Shown here one piece after another: positions 30,163 through 32,269 of a stretch of 32,269 bases of DNA. Below the pieces are notes generated by a model. That model had not been told where the DNA came from, did no database searches, and worked only from the letters and a program-made list of their open reading frames with translations. A program made the translations under genes and the position numbers. The stretch comes from an uncultured Clostridia bacterium. Lineage in GTDB: Bacteria; Bacillota; Clostridia; Christensenellales; UBA1242. Numbering within the stretch: position 1 is the first letter of the stretch; every line of letters starts with the position of its first letter. The stretch is from assembly GCA_947589655.1 (NCBI GenBank), contig CANQCE010000002.1, positions 1-32,269 on the forward strand, read 5' to 3'.

Positions 30163-32269
30163 GTGGATAAGTTTGTTATAATTGATGGAAATAGTTTGGC
30201 GAATAGGGCATTTTACGCAATGCCCTATTTATCTAATAGAAACAAGCAGCCTTCTGGGGCTGTTTTCGGCTTTGCCAATCTGCTTGTAAAGCTAATTGTT
30301 GAACAACATCCCAAGTTTTTGGCAGTTGCCTTTGACCATGCACGTAGAACCTTTCGTAACGATGTTTTTGATGCTTACAAGGCAAAAAGAAAGGAAACTC
30401 CGCCAGATTTGGTGGCACAATTTCCTGTTATAAAGCAGATGCTTGAAATTATGGGCATAAAAACATTTGAGGTTGAGGGGATTGAGGCAGACGATATCAT
30501 TGGAACGCTGGCAAAAACGTCTGGGGTTCAAAATGTTTTGGTGTCTGGCGATAGGGACTTGCTGCAACTTATAGACAAAAACACCACGGTTTGGCTGACA
30601 AAAAAAGGTGTTACAGATGTTGAAAAATATGATGAGGAAGCCTTGTATGAAAAATTGGGCTTAAAGCCGTGGGGGATTATTGAACTGAAAAGCCTTATGG
30701 GCGATGCTTCCGATAATATCCCCGGAGTTCTGGGCGTTGGAGAAAAAACTGCGCTTACACTTTTGCACGAATATGATTCGCTTGACGGAGTTTATCAGAA
30801 TATAGGCCAAATTGGTGGCAAACTGAAAGAGAAACTTGAAAGCGGCAAAGATAGTGCGTATATGTCCAAAACATTGGCGACAATTAAAACTGATTGTCAG
30901 TTTGAACATGAGCTTTCAAGTTGCACATATACGTTCCCATTTACGCAAAATGTGAGAGACTTTTTTGAGCAGTGGGATTTTAGAAGTTTGGTTGGCAGAA
31001 AAGATATTTTTGATGTGGGCGTGCGCTCTACAAAAGAAGAAGTTAAAAGAATCTGCCTTGAAAATTTGCAGCAAATTGAGGACTTTGCCAAAAAAGTTTC
31101 ACATTATTTCAGTTATGATGTTGATAAGCTTGAATTTTCTATAAATGGCAGCGAAATTTATTATATAAAAAGGGAACAAGACTTTTTTTCAACGCCGATA
31201 TCCTTGCCGCAAGTTCTAGAAATTTTAAAGCCAATTTTTGAGAATCCGCAAGTTTTAAAACTGACAAATTCATCTAAAAATGACACAAAAATTTTAAAAG
31301 CGCAGGGCATTACGCTAAATAACTTTTTTGACGTTGAAATTGCCAGATATGTTCTGTATGCAGGCCTCCCTAAACTGCCGTTTGCAAATGTAAGCGATTT
31401 TATCTCTTTAAAAGCGGATTTAGAGCAAAAAATGAAAGATGCTGGCGTGGAGAACATTTATAATCAAGTGGAAATTCCTCTGGTTAAAGTGCTGGCAGAC
31501 ATGGAAATGCAGGGGTTTAAAATTGACGAGCCAGTTTTAGATGTTTTGGCGGAAAAAGAGCGGCAGGAACTTGAACAGTTGACGAAAGAAATATATGCCC
31601 TTGCAGGCGAGGAATTTAACATTAACTCTCCAAAGCAGGTGGCAAGCATTTTGTTTGATAAACTTGGTCTAAAAGCCTTTAACAACAAAAAACAATCCAC
31701 CAATTTTGCTGTGCTTGACGATATTCGCTGGCAGCATGATATTGTTGAACTTATCATTTCGCATAGGAAAGTTAGCAAAATGATAAGCACATATATAAAT
31801 GTTTATAAGAAAATTTGCGAAACTTCTGGCCCAGTTGTGCACACAATTTTCAACCAAACACTCACTTCAACGGGCAGGCTTTCAAGTAGCGAGCCAAATA
31901 TGCAAAACATTCCAACTCGTGACGAAGAAGGCAGGGCACTGCGAAAGATTTTTATTTCAAAATTCGAGGGCGGAAAAATTATATCTGCCGACTATAATCA
32001 AATTGAGCTGCGTCTGCTTGCCAACTTGGCAAATGAAGAAAGCATGCTGCACGCTTATAAAAATGGGGTGGACATCCACACAAAAACAGCCAGCGAAATT
32101 TTTGGCGTGCCAGTTCAGGAGGTTACCAAAGAGCAGAGGCGAGATGCTAAAGCCGTAAATTTTGGAATTATTTATGGCATAAGCGATTTTGGATTGTCGC
32201 AAAACATAAAAACATCTAAATATAAAGCGAAAACTTATATAGAAAATTATTTTTCGCGTTATCCGCGCA
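30163..32269 (+). CDS. polA: DNA polymerase I (3' end beyond window)
   Basis: Gap-filling and primer-removing polymerase. Frame 1 is open from GTG 30163 to the window end (about 702 codons). The 5'-3' exonuclease domain shows SGDRDLLQL (about 128-136) and GDASDNIPGVLGVGEKT (180-196), with its Asp cluster. The middle (about 325-440) is where the 3'-5' proofreading domain would lie, but the DxE and other acidic residues are absent, so proofreading looks lost. The polymerase domain has motif A SADYNQIELR (D610) and motif B RRDAKAVNFGIIYG. The GTG start is supported only by a weak GGG-rich site; it begins at the expected DKFVIIDGNSL. The C-terminal part is outside the window. Confidence 0.93.
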   Translation, partial: MDKFVIIDGNSLANRAFYAMPYLSNRNKQPSGAVFGFANLLVKLIVEQHPKFLAVAFDHARRTFRNDVFDAYKAKRKETPPDLVAQFPVIKQMLEIMGIKTFEVEGIEADDIIGTLAKTSGVQNVLVSGDRDLLQLIDKNTTVWLTKKGVTDVEKYDEEALYEKLGLKPWGIIELKSLMGDASDNIPGVLGVGEKTALTLLHEYDSLDGVYQNIGQIGGKLKEKLESGKDSAYMSKTLATIKTDCQFEHELSSCTYTFPFTQNVRDFFEQWDFRSLVGRKDIFDVGVRSTKEEVKRICLENLQQIEDFAKKVSHYFSYDVDKLEFSINGSEIYYIKREQDFFSTPISLPQVLEILKPIFENPQVLKLTNSSKNDTKILKAQGITLNNFFDVEIARYVLYAGLPKLPFANVSDFISLKADLEQKMKDAGVENIYNQVEIPLVKVLADMEMQGFKIDEPVLDVLAEKERQELEQLTKEIYALAGEEFNINSPKQVASILFDKLGLKAFNNKKQSTNFAVLDDIRWQHDIVELIISHRKVSKMISTYINVYKKICETSGPVVHTIFNQTLTSTGRLSSSEPNMQNIPTRDEEGRALRKIFISKFEGGKIISADYNQIELRLLANLANEESMLHAYKNGVDIHTKTASEIFGVPVQEVTKEQRRDAKAVNFGIIYGISDFGLSQNIKTSKYKAKTYIENYFSRYPR

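Noticed and set aside
1..32269. CRISPR array, tRNA or rRNA genes, insertion sequences
   Set aside because: No regularly spaced repeats, no cloverleaf with a TTC-containing arm and no transposase motifs were seen; a computed scan would be needed to exclude them fully.

Overview
The window is a low-GC, A/T-rich bacterial chromosome segment with strong AGGAG-type ribosome sites and TTGACA/TATAAT promoters. The gene families (ScpB, a SpoIVFB-like site-2 protease, MnmA, MurA followed by a DivIB/FtsQ-like protein, RarA, PolA, BspA-type leucine-rich repeats, UviB/BhlA-like holin) point to an uncultured Firmicute, most likely a Clostridia-type gut bacterium. I cannot name the species. UGA is used as a normal stop codon.

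Layout. Positions 1-9829 are mostly housekeeping and envelope genes: the end of scpB, a possible tiny membrane ORF plus site-2 protease, a Clostridia-type helical protein, a membrane class III nucleotide cyclase, a cytoplasmic leucine-rich-repeat protein, a zinc-ribbon/TM2 membrane protein overlapping mnmA, then murA, divIB/ftsQ-like and an unknown protein. Positions 9854-13650 hold rarA, an odd unknown protein with heptad repeats and an EF-hand-like loop, and an E2-type acyltransferase-fold protein.

Positions 13807-29667 are the unusual part. A sigma-region-4-like HTH gene and an SH3-like secreted membrane protein lie beside a stand-alone phage terminase large subunit (15285-16715). Then come 5.7 kb of genes that look bacterial: a GLUG-type surface protein, a conserved envelope protein, a YkvI-like transporter, and an ABC permease/ATPase pair with no binding protein. 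After these the phage genes resume as one tightly packed operon (22472-29592): small-terminase-like protein, Cys-rich protein, portal, scaffold, major capsid protein, connector-like proteins, a 497-aa protein in the position of P22 gp10, a 34-aa ORF and two holin-like proteins. It has its own promoter and a strong terminator. No integrase, lysogeny repressor, tape measure, tail fibre or endolysin is visible. The block sits among core genes, with a small membrane protein and polA following (30163 to the window end, truncated).

Reading. The two phage-derived parts together could package DNA into a head and release it. Because they are split, lack integration and most tail functions, and lie among chromosomal genes, a domesticated phage-like particle or gene-transfer-agent candidate is the most interesting hypothesis. 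A decaying or rearranged prophage is the main alternative. Three convergent gene pairs around the terminase end on shared TTAA stop tetranucleotides, and at least one promoter appears to start its transcript at the ATG.
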